Shown piece after piece: positions 17,340 to 26,914 of a DNA stretch of 64,000 nt. Every line of letters begins with the position of its first letter. Positions within the stretch are counted from its first letter, which is position 1. Both the position numbers and the translations under genes were made by a program. Below the pieces are notes generated by a model. The model was not told where the DNA came from, ran no database searches, and saw only the letters and a program-made list of their open reading frames with translations. The stretch is from positions 5,909 to 69,908 of the forward strand of contig CAZSSP010000009.1 in assembly GCA_964609695.1 (NCBI GenBank). Reading direction: 5' to 3'. The DNA comes from JAGNHS01 sp964609695 (lineage in GTDB: Bacteria > Bdellovibrionota > UBA2428).

Positions 17340-17438
17340 ACGTTCCCCCACCTATTTCCATTTTAAACATTAACTTTTTCTATGCAATGAATAATTAAGA
17401 TCTTAACACAATCTTAATTTGGCAGTAGCCCAGAGAGA

Positions 17439-18392
17439 CTATTGTATGCGAACCAAGACCTGGTCTGTGCTCCGCTGAAGCATTTTTACCTGCGGAGGAA
17501 GCTGCCAAAGCAGCTTTTGCTTAAATCGGCCCTTTTTAGAATCGGGAATTTCAACCCAAGCCTGAACGGCTTGAGAAGCCATCTTACTCATCACTCCGTC
17601 TGGTCCCTCGATAACAAAATTCACGCTTGAGGGCTGAAGGACAGCATTAACAGACTTAGGATTAACTTCTTGTGCCGATTTGCCAGACCCCACTTTTAAG
17701 TGCACAGGAATTCCTGAAATTTCTTTTCTTTGCATGGGTCCATCCATATTTATAGAAACCATGACGGAATCAAAATTTTCAGAAACTTTAACACCAAAAT
17801 ATTCACTCAAATTCAATTTAACTCGAATTTCTTTATCAGAACTCGTGGGGTCAATTCGAATATCTTCTGTAGAAATAGATTCAATAAACTTAACAGTTTT
17901 CTTAGGTCCTTCGATTTCAATTGTGCTGGGATTCACAGACACGCTTCGAACTTTAAACCCCTCGGGCATGCTTCCTTGAATAGAGGCTCTGACAGGCACA
18001 CGTTTCTTAGCGGATTGATCAAGACTAATTAGAAAAGTTTTAGGATTCACAGAAAGCACTTCTAATCCGAGTGGAACTTCAAGCATGTCTTCACTAAAAT
18101 TAATTTCGCTTCCGCCCAAACGGGTTTGAGTGAGGTCTACTGGAATGTGCAAATCCTTTTCTTCCATTTCTTTTAAGAAAGCACGAGGCCCCCTAATTCT
18201 AAAACTCACCTCAGAGGGAACATTATTGGCAAAAATAGTTCCTTCTCTAAATTTAAAATCTAAAATAACATCTTTTGTAATTTCACTTCGCTTGCCACCA
18301 ATAACGGCAATCCAAAGAAAAATAGCAAAAATCAAGGAAATCCCTCGAAGCATCCACAAATCCCGCTTCATTCTTTGAAGACGTCTAGACAT
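17439..18392 (-). CDS. cdaR: CdaR-like YbbR-repeat protein
   Basis: CdaR is a membrane-anchored partner that modulates the diadenylate cyclase CdaA. The 317-residue chain has a short positive N-terminus, one membrane segment (LRGISLIFAIFLWIAVIGG, about 15-33) and then three or so YbbR repeats, each with the pattern VPVxxxxxGxxxxGxxVxSVxxxPxxxxxxGP; one example is PVRASIQGSMPEGFKVRSV. The start codon touches the stop of cdaA. The adjacency and orientation match the Firmicute cdaA-cdaR pair, so c-di-AMP control is a strong inference. Confidence 0.88.
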   Translation of the reverse strand: MSRRLQRMKRDLWMLRGISLIFAIFLWIAVIGGKRSEITKDVILDFKFREGTIFANNVPSEVSFRIRGPRAFLKEMEEKDLHIPVDLTQTRLGGSEINFSEDMLEVPLGLEVLSVNPKTFLISLDQSAKKRVPVRASIQGSMPEGFKVRSVSVNPSTIEIEGPKKTVKFIESISTEDIRIDPTSSDKEIRVKLNLSEYFGVKVSENFDSVMVSINMDGPMQRKEISGIPVHLKVGSGKSAQEVNPKSVNAVLQPSSVNFVIEGPDGVMSKMASQAVQAWVEIPDSKKGRFKQKLLWQLPPQVKMLQRSTDQVLVRIQ

Positions 18393-19228
18393 TAGCTTTT
18401 CGCCTCCTCAGACGCCGCACGGTCGGCACGCAATCCAACAGCCCTATCTTCTGCAGAAATCTCAAAAGCTTTCAACAATCGCTTTTGAAGTTCCTCAGCG
18501 CTCATATTCTTCTTTAAGTTTCCGTGTTCGACTAAAGATATTTCTCCACGCTCTTCACTAATCACGACCACAAGTGCGTCGGTTTCTTTACTCAAACCTA
18601 CTGCCGCTCGATGGCGAGTTCCTAAACTTTTTTCAAGTCCCGCCTCTAAAGTCACAGGGACAAAGCAACCTGCAGCCGTAATTCGGCCATCTTCAATCAG
18701 CACGGCACCATCATGCAAAGGAGAGTTTGATTGAAAAATAGAATATAAAAGCTCAGCAGAGACATCAGCGTTGAGGCGAGTGGCTCCCTCAGAATAATTT
18801 TTTAAACCGTGTTGCCGTTCTATAGCTATCAAAGCTCCCACACGATTTGCGGCCAAACTTTGTGCGGCTCTGCAAATTTCTTCAATGTCATGAAGCAAGC
18901 GACTCTTGGCTGCAGAACCCGACAAAAATGGATTTTTACCAATATTAGCCAACGCTCGACGAATTTCGTCTTGAAACAATATGACCACAATCAAAAACAT
19001 GTAATCAAAAAATTGCTTTAAAAAGTAATTAAAAACATAGAGGCGCATTCGATCGCTCAAAATATACATGAGCGATAAAACACCCAATCCAGTGAGTATT
19101 TGAACCGAACGCGTTCCACGAATTAAAAGCAACAATCGATATACAATAAAGTAAACGAGCAATACATCGAGCAGATCTTGCCACCTCAGTTGAAAAAAAA
19201 GCTGTGGTAAGAATCCGCCGTTCATCAC
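18392..19228 (-). CDS. cdaA: Diadenylate cyclase CdaA (c-di-AMP synthase)
   Basis: CdaA joins two ATP into cyclic di-AMP at the membrane. The 278-residue protein has three N-terminal membrane segments (about 18-36, 41-57 and 66-86) and a DisA-N catalytic domain. The two family motifs are intact: DGA in SPLHDGAVLIEDG (173-175) and RHR in LGTRHRAAVG (205-207). The C-terminus carries an extra charged helix. It is flanked by ftsH (eleven bases away) and cdaR, with glmM further downstream. Start is ATG 19228 or the next codon, also ATG. Confidence 0.95.
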   Translation of the reverse strand: MMNGGFLPQLFFQLRWQDLLDVLLVYFIVYRLLLLIRGTRSVQILTGLGVLSLMYILSDRMRLYVFNYFLKQFFDYMFLIVVILFQDEIRRALANIGKNPFLSGSAAKSRLLHDIEEICRAAQSLAANRVGALIAIERQHGLKNYSEGATRLNADVSAELLYSIFQSNSPLHDGAVLIEDGRITAAGCFVPVTLEAGLEKSLGTRHRAAVGLSKETDALVVVISEERGEISLVEHGNLKKNMSAEELQKRLLKAFEISAEDRAVGLRADRAASEEAKS

Positions 19229-19239
19229 ATATTACCGTC

Positions 19240-21165
19240 TTAAACTTTCACGGCTTTGCCCATAGGGAGAACTCCACCCGAAGACACTTCAGATTTTTCG
19301 CTGCCGTCTTTGGATTCGCTCGCCTTAGAGCCCGAAGTTGATAAAATCTCTTTTGTAACTTTTTTACCTGCAAATACTGCATCGATATCTTGAGCATCAA
19401 TGGTTTCATACTCAAGCAAAGCATCCGCCATGGCATGCAATTTCTCAATATTATCACTAAGAACTTTTTTTGCTTTAGTGTGATTGCGCTCAACAATTTC
19501 ACGAATTTCTTGATCGATAAGCTGCCCAGTTTCAGGACTATAAGTATTATGAGAAACCAGTTCACGCCCTAAAAACACATTGTCGTTTTTGGATCCAAAA
19601 TTTAAAGGCCCAAGGCGCTCACTCATTCCCCACTCAGTCACCATCTTACGAGCTAAGTCTGTAGCTCTTTCAATGTCGTTACTAGCACCAGTAGTAAAAT
19701 GCTTGAAAATAATTTCTTCTGCGCAACGACCACCCATCATATAAGCAATAAGGGCTTCTGCTTTTTCCTTAGTTAAAGTGTAACGATCTTCCGTTGGTAA
19801 ACTCATCGTGACTCCTAGAGCAGGACCTCTGGGAATAATAGTCACTTTATGAACAGGATCATTTCCAGCCACCAAACGGCCCACCATAGCGTGTCCCGCT
19901 TCATGATAAGCTGTGTGCTTTTTCTCCTCATCGCTAATGACCATACTCTTACGAGCCGATCCCATTGAAACTTTATCTTGAGCTTCTGCAAAATCAATTT
20001 TTTGAACTTTATCAGAATCTCTTCGAGCTGCATGAATAGCTGATTCATTAACTAAGTTTTCCAAATCAGCTCCCGAATAACCAGGAGTTCCACGAGCCAC
20101 TACTTCTAAATCCACAGATTCATCGATAGGAGTCCTTTTTGTATGAACTTTGAGAATCTCAAGTCGTCCTTTGAGATCAGGTTTGGACACCATCACTCTT
20201 CTATCAAAACGACCAGGTCTCAAGAGAGCGGGATCGAGAACGTCTGGACGATTTGTAGCGGCTATAATGATAATTCCTTCGGTTCCTTCAAAACCATCCA
20301 TTTCCACCAAAAGTTGATTGAGCGTTTGTTCACGTTCATCGTGACCACCACCCAATCCTGCTCCACGATGTCGACCAACGGCATCGATTTCATCGATAAA
20401 CACCAAACAAGGTGCGGCCTTACGAGCGTTTTCAAAGAGCGATCTCACCCGGCTAGCACCCACACCCACAAACATTTCAACGAAGTCAGAACCTGAAATC
20501 GAAAAAAACGGAACAGAAGCCTCGCCTGCTACGGCTTTGGCTAATAAAGTTTTTCCAGTTCCAGGAGGACCAATTAAAAGAACACCTTTAGGAATACGAC
20601 CACCGAGTCGAGTGAATTTTTTTGGACTCTTTAAAAATTCTACAACTTCTTTGAGATCGTCTTTAGCCTCGTCACAACCCGCCACATCTTTAAATCGAAT
20701 TTTACTTTGATTCTCATTAAAAAGTTTTGCACGACTTTGGCCGAAACTTAAAGCTTTATTAGATCCTGACTGAAGCTGGCGCATGAAAAGATAAAAAATA
20801 AAAAGAATCGCCAAAATAGGTAACCACGACAAAAGCGCCGATTGCCAAAAACTAGCTTTAGCTTCGGGTTCATAATTTGGAATTATACCTTTTTCATTCA
20901 GTAATTTTAGATAAACTTCTGAACGAGTATCGCCAAAGGTTTGAAAATTTCCGCCTTTATTAAAATCAGCAATAAACTTTCCGCGAATTTCGCTATTTCC
21001 TTGAAAAGTCACTTCGGCCACTTTGCCTTCTTTGACTCTCGATATAAATTCGCTAAACGAAATGGAGTTAGGTGCCACTAAATTCTGTTGGCTCTTACTC
21101 ACCACCCAAAGGATTACAAAAATCGCCATTACCCAAATCAAAACAAAACGAAAATTCGATTTCAT
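19240..21165 (-). CDS. ftsH: ATP-dependent zinc metalloprotease FtsH
   Basis: FtsH is a hexameric inner-membrane protease that removes damaged membrane proteins and short-lived regulators. The 641-residue chain has two membrane segments (about 7-24 and 110-128) around a small periplasmic domain. The AAA module carries Walker A GPPGTGKT at 199-206, Walker B CLVFIDEIDAVG and RPGRFDR. The zinc site is HEAGH, with the acidic ligand downstream. It lies twelve bases after tilS, as in many bacteria, and precedes cdaA. Confidence 0.97.
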   Translation of the reverse strand: MKSNFRFVLIWVMAIFVILWVVSKSQQNLVAPNSISFSEFISRVKEGKVAEVTFQGNSEIRGKFIADFNKGGNFQTFGDTRSEVYLKLLNEKGIIPNYEPEAKASFWQSALLSWLPILAILFIFYLFMRQLQSGSNKALSFGQSRAKLFNENQSKIRFKDVAGCDEAKDDLKEVVEFLKSPKKFTRLGGRIPKGVLLIGPPGTGKTLLAKAVAGEASVPFFSISGSDFVEMFVGVGASRVRSLFENARKAAPCLVFIDEIDAVGRHRGAGLGGGHDEREQTLNQLLVEMDGFEGTEGIIIIAATNRPDVLDPALLRPGRFDRRVMVSKPDLKGRLEILKVHTKRTPIDESVDLEVVARGTPGYSGADLENLVNESAIHAARRDSDKVQKIDFAEAQDKVSMGSARKSMVISDEEKKHTAYHEAGHAMVGRLVAGNDPVHKVTIIPRGPALGVTMSLPTEDRYTLTKEKAEALIAYMMGGRCAEEIIFKHFTTGASNDIERATDLARKMVTEWGMSERLGPLNFGSKNDNVFLGRELVSHNTYSPETGQLIDQEIREIVERNHTKAKKVLSDNIEKLHAMADALLEYETIDAQDIDAVFAGKKVTKEILSTSGSKASESKDGSEKSEVSSGGVLPMGKAVKV

Positions 21166-21177
21166 CCTATTAGGATA

Positions 21178-22587
21178 TCATGGGCTTAACTTAGGACTCA
21201 AACGCTCCTCAAAGAAAGAGTCTAAGGCAACACAGCGCCCCACCCCTTGATAAGCGTATTTTTCGAATGGACAAAGACCAATTATGGCAATTTTCTCTCG
21301 AAGATTTTCAGCAGAAACCAACAAAGGCCATTCACGATGAAAGGGCCGTGGAATTTTGGCAGCTTCAAAATATCTACGTAATTCCGTAACTTCGCTTGAT
21401 GCAGGTTTTCGAATAACAAAAGAAGAAGGCAATTTATCCCAAATTAAGAAAGTTTCCGAAGAAGACGGCATCATTCCAGAAACTTTAAAATTAAGCATGA
21501 TACTAAAATCGTAACTTGTAAATTTCTTGACATCATTAAAATTTAAAAAGCTCCAAGCCATCGATTGCCCTAAAAACACTCTTTGCTGAATTGTCATCGG
21601 AATAGGCTGTCGCCAGGCTTGACCAAAAATATTTTCACGAGAAAAAACAAAGTGATCTGATCGCAACAGAAAAACACCTTTTTCATGCACAAGTTCTTCG
21701 CGATTGAGCAAGGCTTCAACCAAATTAGGAAGAGGAAAAACATCAAGAACTTTCATCCAATGGCGAATCGCCCTTCGCAACAAAGTGCGAGGCCAAGCTT
21801 CAAAAAGTGACAAAGGAAATTGTTCACCCACATTGGCCAGTTGAGATTCCAACCATTGCTCCCATTCTGTTTCTTCTTGGTTCAACCTAAAAGCTAATCG
21901 AGCCATATTGGCAATCGATCCATGTCTCAGATTTTCCAACATTGGAAAGACTTCATTTCTTACGCGATTACGAAGATATTGTCCTCGCTGATTGCTGGGG
22001 TCTTCAACCCAGGCCACGGTGTTCCTACGCGCGTATTCAAAAATTTCGGCACGTGTGGCAAAGAGCAATGGTTTTTTCCATAAGCCTTCAATAGGCTTCA
22101 TTCCTCGAAGCCCTTGAACTCCGCTCCCTGAAATCACCCTCATCAAAATTGTCTCAGCATTGTCGTCGGCATGATGAGCCGTCACGATAGTTTTAAATCC
22201 AATATTGTTTAACAGAACCTCTAACTCGACTCTTCGCTCTTCGCGAAGTTCATCTTGAGAAAGTCCGTGATCCACCTTGAGCTTCACGCTGTGAAATGGA
22301 ATATTAAGACGGGCGGCCAGAACTTCAACCCATAGCGCTTCGCGCTCAGAAGCTTCGCCCCTCTGACAATGATCAACATGAACAATAGCCAAATCAAGAT
22401 TTAAAATTCTCTGAGCTCGACTCATTAAGTGAGCTAAGACAGAAGAATCCACACCGCCTGAGACCGCTAATAAAATTTTCTCGCTGCTTTCAAATAGCTG
22501 ATTGTCTCGCGCAAATTTCACAAATCTTTGCAGAAGAGCATCCTGCTCCATTTGCGCAACATTGTCTGTAATTTCAATCAGCGACAT
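21178..22587 (-). CDS. tilS: tRNA(Ile)-lysidine synthetase
   Basis: TilS adds lysine to C34 of the CAU-anticodon tRNA-Ile, which changes both its codon reading and its charging. The PP-loop AVSGGVDSSVLAHL (SGGVDS 43-48) and the VHVDHCQRGEASEREALWV segment are typical, followed by HHADDNAETILMRVISGSG. At 469 residues it has the added C-terminal domains of the longer TilS form. Its start overlaps the end of the GYF_2-like gene by 14 bases. Confidence 0.95.
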   Translation of the reverse strand: MSLIEITDNVAQMEQDALLQRFVKFARDNQLFESSEKILLAVSGGVDSSVLAHLMSRAQRILNLDLAIVHVDHCQRGEASEREALWVEVLAARLNIPFHSVKLKVDHGLSQDELREERRVELEVLLNNIGFKTIVTAHHADDNAETILMRVISGSGVQGLRGMKPIEGLWKKPLLFATRAEIFEYARRNTVAWVEDPSNQRGQYLRNRVRNEVFPMLENLRHGSIANMARLAFRLNQEETEWEQWLESQLANVGEQFPLSLFEAWPRTLLRRAIRHWMKVLDVFPLPNLVEALLNREELVHEKGVFLLRSDHFVFSRENIFGQAWRQPIPMTIQQRVFLGQSMAWSFLNFNDVKKFTSYDFSIMLNFKVSGMMPSSSETFLIWDKLPSSFVIRKPASSEVTELRRYFEAAKIPRPFHREWPLLVSAENLREKIAIIGLCPFEKYAYQGVGRCVALDSFFEERLSPKLSP

Positions 22588-23461
22588 CTTGTGAATCTTC
22601 TACATCATCCTGCTCATCGGCATCAACGTTTTCTTCATCGACCGATTCTGCATCTTCTCCATTAGGTTCGCGAAGGTCTTCATCGCCAGCTTCTTCGGAA
22701 GTGTCTTCATTTCCAGGAGTTTTTCGTCCATTCTTAGTATTTGGAGCACTTTTCTTCCGCCCAGGAATAGCCTCAATAGGATTATCAACAACGGCAGAAG
22801 CAGCAGAGGGCCCCCTCCAATCCAGCACACGAGGTCGCTCTTGAATTCTTGGGGCCGCTAAAGCTTTGTTTCCAGACGAAGGTCGACGCACAATTGAAGG
22901 AGAATTTACAATTGGATTTCTGGCGATTCCATCCTGCGCATTAGCGGGCATTCGTTCAATTTTTTCTACAGTTTTATTTTCAGAACCTTCAAAAATAAAT
23001 GCTAAAACAATAACTGCAAAAACAATTCCTATTCCATACCGCCAATTTTTCTGAAAATATTCTCCAAATTTTAAAGATATCGAAGACTTTTTTTCATTCG
23101 TATCATTAGAGAGGTTTTCATAATTGATCTTGGTAGAGCTTGTAGTTGAAATAGGATCGCCGCTGGGCTTTTGAACTAAATCTCCCGCTTCGAGCGATTC
23201 TTCGAAAATTCTAGTGACTTCCTCACGCTCTTCCTCGCTCTTTTCGGAGCTCACAATATTATCTTGCTGAATTTCTACAGGCTTAGGCGACAAACCCAAA
23301 ACCTGGGCCACGGTCATATAATTAAACTCTTCACGTTCTAAAAGCTCTTCGGTTAATGCAAAGTCTTGCGCTGTCCAATAGGCCTTTTGAAGTCCCATGC
23401 GAATTTCAGGCTCTTCAAAAGGTCCTTCAAATCGACGATTTTTGAGAATATACCAACGCAC
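22574..23461 (-). CDS. GYF_2-like membrane protein with acidic tail
   Basis: This 295-residue protein has an N-terminal GYF_2-type domain (RWYILKNRRFEGPFEEPEIR, up to about 57), which in other proteins binds peptides. A charged linker follows, then one membrane segment (YGIGIVFAVIVLAFIF, about 142-158). The outer part is Pro/Arg/Ala-rich and ends in an acidic tail of Asp, Glu and Asn (about 245-295). The gene overlaps tilS by 14 bases. The function is unknown; a membrane adaptor is plausible. Confidence 0.65.
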   Translation of the reverse strand: MRWYILKNRRFEGPFEEPEIRMGLQKAYWTAQDFALTEELLEREEFNYMTVAQVLGLSPKPVEIQQDNIVSSEKSEEEREEVTRIFEESLEAGDLVQKPSGDPISTTSSTKINYENLSNDTNEKKSSISLKFGEYFQKNWRYGIGIVFAVIVLAFIFEGSENKTVEKIERMPANAQDGIARNPIVNSPSIVRRPSSGNKALAAPRIQERPRVLDWRGPSAASAVVDNPIEAIPGRKKSAPNTKNGRKTPGNEDTSEEAGDEDLREPNGEDAESVDEENVDADEQDDVEDSQDVAD

Positions 23462-23544
23462 CCTAGTATTGTAGCTTTGCTTATAGTCTTAGAGTGAACA
23501 AATATTTGATTCTTAGAATAACTTTAACGTCAAAAGACTGACCT

Positions 23545-25146
23545 TTAATGAGTGGCTGCCATAGCGCGGAAAATATCAAGACAATCACGGCCTGGAGCAA
23601 CCCTAGGACGACCTATTGGGTCTGCCTCTTCAGGACGAATAATATGATCTGATTTTTTAGGAGCTCCATCATTGTCCGCTACTTGAACTTTTGGCTTAGA
23701 ATCAGGAGCACTCTTTGTTTCAGCGCCCATAGCATCGCCACCGGTTTGAGATTTAGGACCAGCCGATGCAGTTTCTGGATTACGGATTGGAAGCAGCGGA
23801 GGAGTATAAGGTCTTTCAGCTCTAGCTGGAGCAGAAGACGCAAGTTCAGGCAAAGAATGCACACCACCATTTAGTCCACTCGGAATAGTATTAAATTCAG
23901 GCATTCTCGGTGCCTCAAAGTTTGAAGTCACTGGGGCTCTAAAAGAAGTTTGAGCTGGAATTGGAGCGGCCACAACACTGGCTGGCATCCTAGATCCCGC
24001 TGCAGTTATAGAAGTGTGAGGTGAATTTAGCGACGCACTTGATGGAGTCGTACCAAGATCGCTTACGGCCACTGGTGAAACTGCTGAAGCCGAAGAAGAT
24101 ACCGTATTAGAAGCTGCTGAAGAATTTGGAGAAACAGCTTGCGATGAAGTCGTCACACTCGAAGGGCGACGAAGCGGAGAAGACCGTAAGTTTCGATCGA
24201 CTAATGTTGCCGCCAACGCAATTCCACCCACTCCCACAGCCGAATTTACAACACCCGTATCTGGAGGAGCCATGACGGCATTGTCTTGGCTAATTACTGG
24301 CGAATTCAATGCGATACTTTGCGTAGGAATTGAATTTCCACTTGGTGAATTTAAATCAATTTTTTTATTTCCACCGCTTTCACTTTTAGAAACAGATGCG
24401 ATTTCAGTGGCATCGTCTTTAGAAACTGGTCGACCATTTAAAGCCTCTTCATCGGAACCATCGGAAGCGACAAAAGAGGATCCCTCAGAAGCCGCAGAAG
24501 CGTCATCAATTTCAGAGTTTGATTTAGATCCCTCGGCGACTAATGTACGTCCAGTTTGCGCATCAATTCTGGAGGAGTTAGCTATTCTTAGTAAATCCGC
24601 ATTAATCTTAGACTCGCCAACGATAACTGCCGTCGATAGACCTTTTGATTTTGCAAGATCAACAAATTGTGATTCGGATGGAGAAGGTAATCCCCAAGCC
24701 AAAGAGACATTGTGTTTTATTGAAGCTTTTGTGGCACTATCTCGGTCGGGATTTGCATCAATAATTTTAAACAAATTTTTTGAAAATTCTTCAATTTTAA
24801 TTCTACCAGAGGAAAAATTTTCAATTTGCTCTTTAATTTGCTCTTCTTCAATCTTGCTAAACGGGTCTTTATTCACTGGATCCACAATAGTTTTTAAACT
24901 TTCCAAAGTGTCGGGTGAACCCAACAAAAGTCTCCAAATAAAACTATCTGATCTTCGGACATTTGAAATATTAGTAGAAGCTGAACTATTTGAAGCTTTA
25001 AAAGCTCGAGCAGAATCTAAGGCGTAAAGGGATTGAGATGACAAAGCTATAGAGAGGCTTAGAAGCTTTACAGAATTTAGGCAGTTTCGCAAAAATGCGA
25101 AATTTCCCATTCCTAAATTGTGTGTATTCTCAGGCGCCTTATTCAT
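23545..25146 (-). CDS. Ser/Ala-rich secreted protein of unknown function
   Basis: Not recognised. A signal peptide (FLRNCLNSVKLLSLSIALSS, then QSLYA) is followed by a helical region of about 150 residues and a long low-complexity Ser, Ala, Pro, Thr and Val stretch. That composition is seen in surface or periplasm-spanning linkers. The start is uncertain: ATG 25146 and ATG 25110 are both plausible, neither with a strong ribosome site. A frame further upstream (to 25260) adds no recognisable sequence. A long antisense open frame at 24272-25027 is a by-product of this composition. A 230-base gap with the large foldback separates it from the decarboxylase gene. Confidence 0.65.
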   Translation of the reverse strand: MNKAPENTHNLGMGNFAFLRNCLNSVKLLSLSIALSSQSLYALDSARAFKASNSSASTNISNVRRSDSFIWRLLLGSPDTLESLKTIVDPVNKDPFSKIEEEQIKEQIENFSSGRIKIEEFSKNLFKIIDANPDRDSATKASIKHNVSLAWGLPSPSESQFVDLAKSKGLSTAVIVGESKINADLLRIANSSRIDAQTGRTLVAEGSKSNSEIDDASAASEGSSFVASDGSDEEALNGRPVSKDDATEIASVSKSESGGNKKIDLNSPSGNSIPTQSIALNSPVISQDNAVMAPPDTGVVNSAVGVGGIALAATLVDRNLRSSPLRRPSSVTTSSQAVSPNSSAASNTVSSSASAVSPVAVSDLGTTPSSASLNSPHTSITAAGSRMPASVVAAPIPAQTSFRAPVTSNFEAPRMPEFNTIPSGLNGGVHSLPELASSAPARAERPYTPPLLPIRNPETASAGPKSQTGGDAMGAETKSAPDSKPKVQVADNDGAPKKSDHIIRPEEADPIGRPRVAPGRDCLDIFRAMAATH

Positions 25147-25309
25147 CAATTTCAAGGGTTTAAAACTTTTACGCTTTAAAAAACCCCATCCCCCTACGTG
25201 TATTATTGCAGCTTTCGTTCCAAAATTGAAAAAATAATTTAATTCAATAAAATCATACACTTAATTAATATTAACACTTTCATTATCCAGCACTGTCAAA
25301 AAGCCATGT

Positions 25310-25505
25310 TTTGATTGTGCGCTAAGAAACGGGCCTGGAAATCTATGACTACCTTTAAATTCAATGACTAGAGCCTCTTGGGGTGAGCGACGGGGCAACG
25401 CCCCGAGCTTCAGGGGTCGCCCAAGCCGCTCTAGTCATTGAATTTAAAGGTAGTCATAAATTTTAGACGTAATAATCCAGGCCCGTTTCTTAGCGCACAA
25501 TCAAA
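25310..25505. repeat. Large foldback with two perfect stems
   Basis: Two pairs of perfect arms nest inside each other. A 29-base outer pair (25310-25338 with 25477-25505) contains GATTGTGCGCTAAGAAACGG. A 31-base inner pair (25344-25374 with 25428-25458) contains CCTTTAAATTCAATGACTAG. The spacers between them are unequal (5 and 18 bases). The 53-base centre has its own GC-rich stem, CGGGGC-AAC-GCCCCG (25391-25405). The right outer arm includes the last codons and stop of the decarboxylase gene, so the left arm is an inverted copy of that gene end. No transposase is present. It could be a MITE-like element, a replication-error palindrome or a very stable 3' RNA hairpin. The rest of the 25147-25489 gap holds AT-rich promoter-like sequence only. 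Confidence 0.9.
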
Positions 25506-26914
25506 TTTTGAAGGGATTGGAGGAGATCGTCGACATGGCGTTTTTCCATAAGTCTTTGGCCTGCCACAAATCTAAGAGTGTAGCGCCCCTCAACTCTTGT
25601 ATGACTTAAATAAAATTTTCCAGTGGCATTGAGCGCTTTAATGAACTTTTCATTTTTTTCATCAAGCGCTTCGGGGCTTAATTTTTCATCGTGCCATCTA
25701 AAACAAACTAAATTTAAAGTGGTGGGACAAACAATTTTCCATGACTGATTTTGAGTGATCAATGTTTTTTCGAAATACTGCGCAAATTGAATATGAGTTC
25801 TTATGTGCTCTCGAATATTTTCAAGTCCCATAGATCGCATCACAAACCAAAGTTTCAAAGCTCTAAAGCGGCGTCCTAAAGCTAATCCCCAATCACGATA
25901 GTTCTTCACTTTTTGAGAACTTTGAGCTTTTAAATATTCAGGCAAAATTTCAAGACTTCTCACTAAAATAGAAGGGTCTTTAACAAAATAAGCAGAGCAA
26001 TCAAAATGAGTAAAAAACCATTTATGAGGATTAATCACCATACTGTCCACGGCTTCTACTCCACTTAAATAATGGCGCAATTCCGGAAGTATAAAAGCTG
26101 ATCCCGCATACGCAGCATCGACATGAAGCCAAATTTTTTCTTCTTGAGCGATTTGAGCAATTTTAGAAAGATCATCAAAAGCCGTAGTGCTCGTGGTGCC
26201 TAATGCCGCCACAATGGCTGTAGGCTTCATTCCGTTTCGCTTGTCGTCAGCAATCTGCTTTTTTAAAAGCAAAGTGTTCATCGATAAATCCGACAGAGTG
26301 GGAATTTTTATAAAGTTTTCACGACCAAAGCCCAAAACTTTAGCCGCTTTTTCCACAGAAGAATGGGCCTCTTGAGATGCGTAAATTCTCATAGAGGACT
26401 GATCATAAAATCCTTTATCATTCACACAAAATTCAGAAGCTTTTTCACGTGCACTCAGTAATGCCAACAAAGTGGATGTCGAAGCGGTATCTTGAATCAC
26501 GCCTGACCAATTTTTGGGTAAAGACCAGAGATCTCGAAGCCAATCCATCATTCTTTCTTCTAATTCAGTGGCCGCAGGCGAAGTCTCCCAACTCATGCAC
26601 TGAAGAGACAAAGCGCTCACTAAAATTTCAGCCAACAAGCTTGGATAACTCGAATTCGATGGAAAAAATGCAAAAAACCCCGGATGCTGCCAATGAGTCA
26701 CACCAGGAATAATCATTTGTTCAAAATCTTTAAAAATTTTTGAAAAGTCTTCGCTCGATTCTGGAGCGTTTTGAGGGAGTTTGTTTAAAAGCGATCCGGC
26801 TTCCATCGTGGATTTCACAGGATAAGACTCAATGTTCCTGTAATAATCAGCAATCCAATCGACTATCTTGTGTGCCTCTTTTTGAAACTCATCAATATTC
26901 ATGGGCTCGTTCAT
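25490..26914 (-). CDS. PLP-dependent aromatic-amino-acid-type decarboxylase
   Basis: Group II decarboxylases remove CO2 from amino acids such as tyrosine, tryptophan, DOPA or glutamate. The 474-residue length is typical. Visible are HWQHPGFFAFFPSN and the LHVDAAYAGSAFILPE cofactor loop, with its Asp and Ala. The PLP lysine is in SMVINPHKWFFTHFDCSA. The fold and early HPGFFAFFPS point to the aromatic-L-amino-acid decarboxylase branch rather than GadB. The substrate cannot be read from sequence alone. The gene's last codons (LIVR, stop) lie in the arm of the foldback. Its start overlaps the stop of the upstream gene by one base (TAATG). Confidence 0.88.
   Translation of the reverse strand: MNEPMNIDEFQKEAHKIVDWIADYYRNIESYPVKSTMEAGSLLNKLPQNAPESSEDFSKIFKDFEQMIIPGVTHWQHPGFFAFFPSNSSYPSLLAEILVSALSLQCMSWETSPAATELEERMMDWLRDLWSLPKNWSGVIQDTASTSTLLALLSAREKASEFCVNDKGFYDQSSMRIYASQEAHSSVEKAAKVLGFGRENFIKIPTLSDLSMNTLLLKKQIADDKRNGMKPTAIVAALGTTSTTAFDDLSKIAQIAQEEKIWLHVDAAYAGSAFILPELRHYLSGVEAVDSMVINPHKWFFTHFDCSAYFVKDPSILVRSLEILPEYLKAQSSQKVKNYRDWGLALGRRFRALKLWFVMRSMGLENIREHIRTHIQFAQYFEKTLITQNQSWKIVCPTTLNLVCFRWHDEKLSPEALDEKNEKFIKALNATGKFYLSHTRVEGRYTLRFVAGQRLMEKRHVDDLLQSLQNLIVR

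Noticed and set aside
17395..17406. 12-base palindrome TTAAGATCTTAA between cdaR and the next gene
   Set aside because: It is short and AT-rich and expected by chance in this composition; there is no second copy near a promoter.
24272..25027. 251-codon frame on the plus strand inside the Ser/Ala-rich gene
   Set aside because: It is the antisense of a low-complexity Ser/Ala coding region, which often leaves an open opposite frame. It has no ribosome site and no recognisable sequence.
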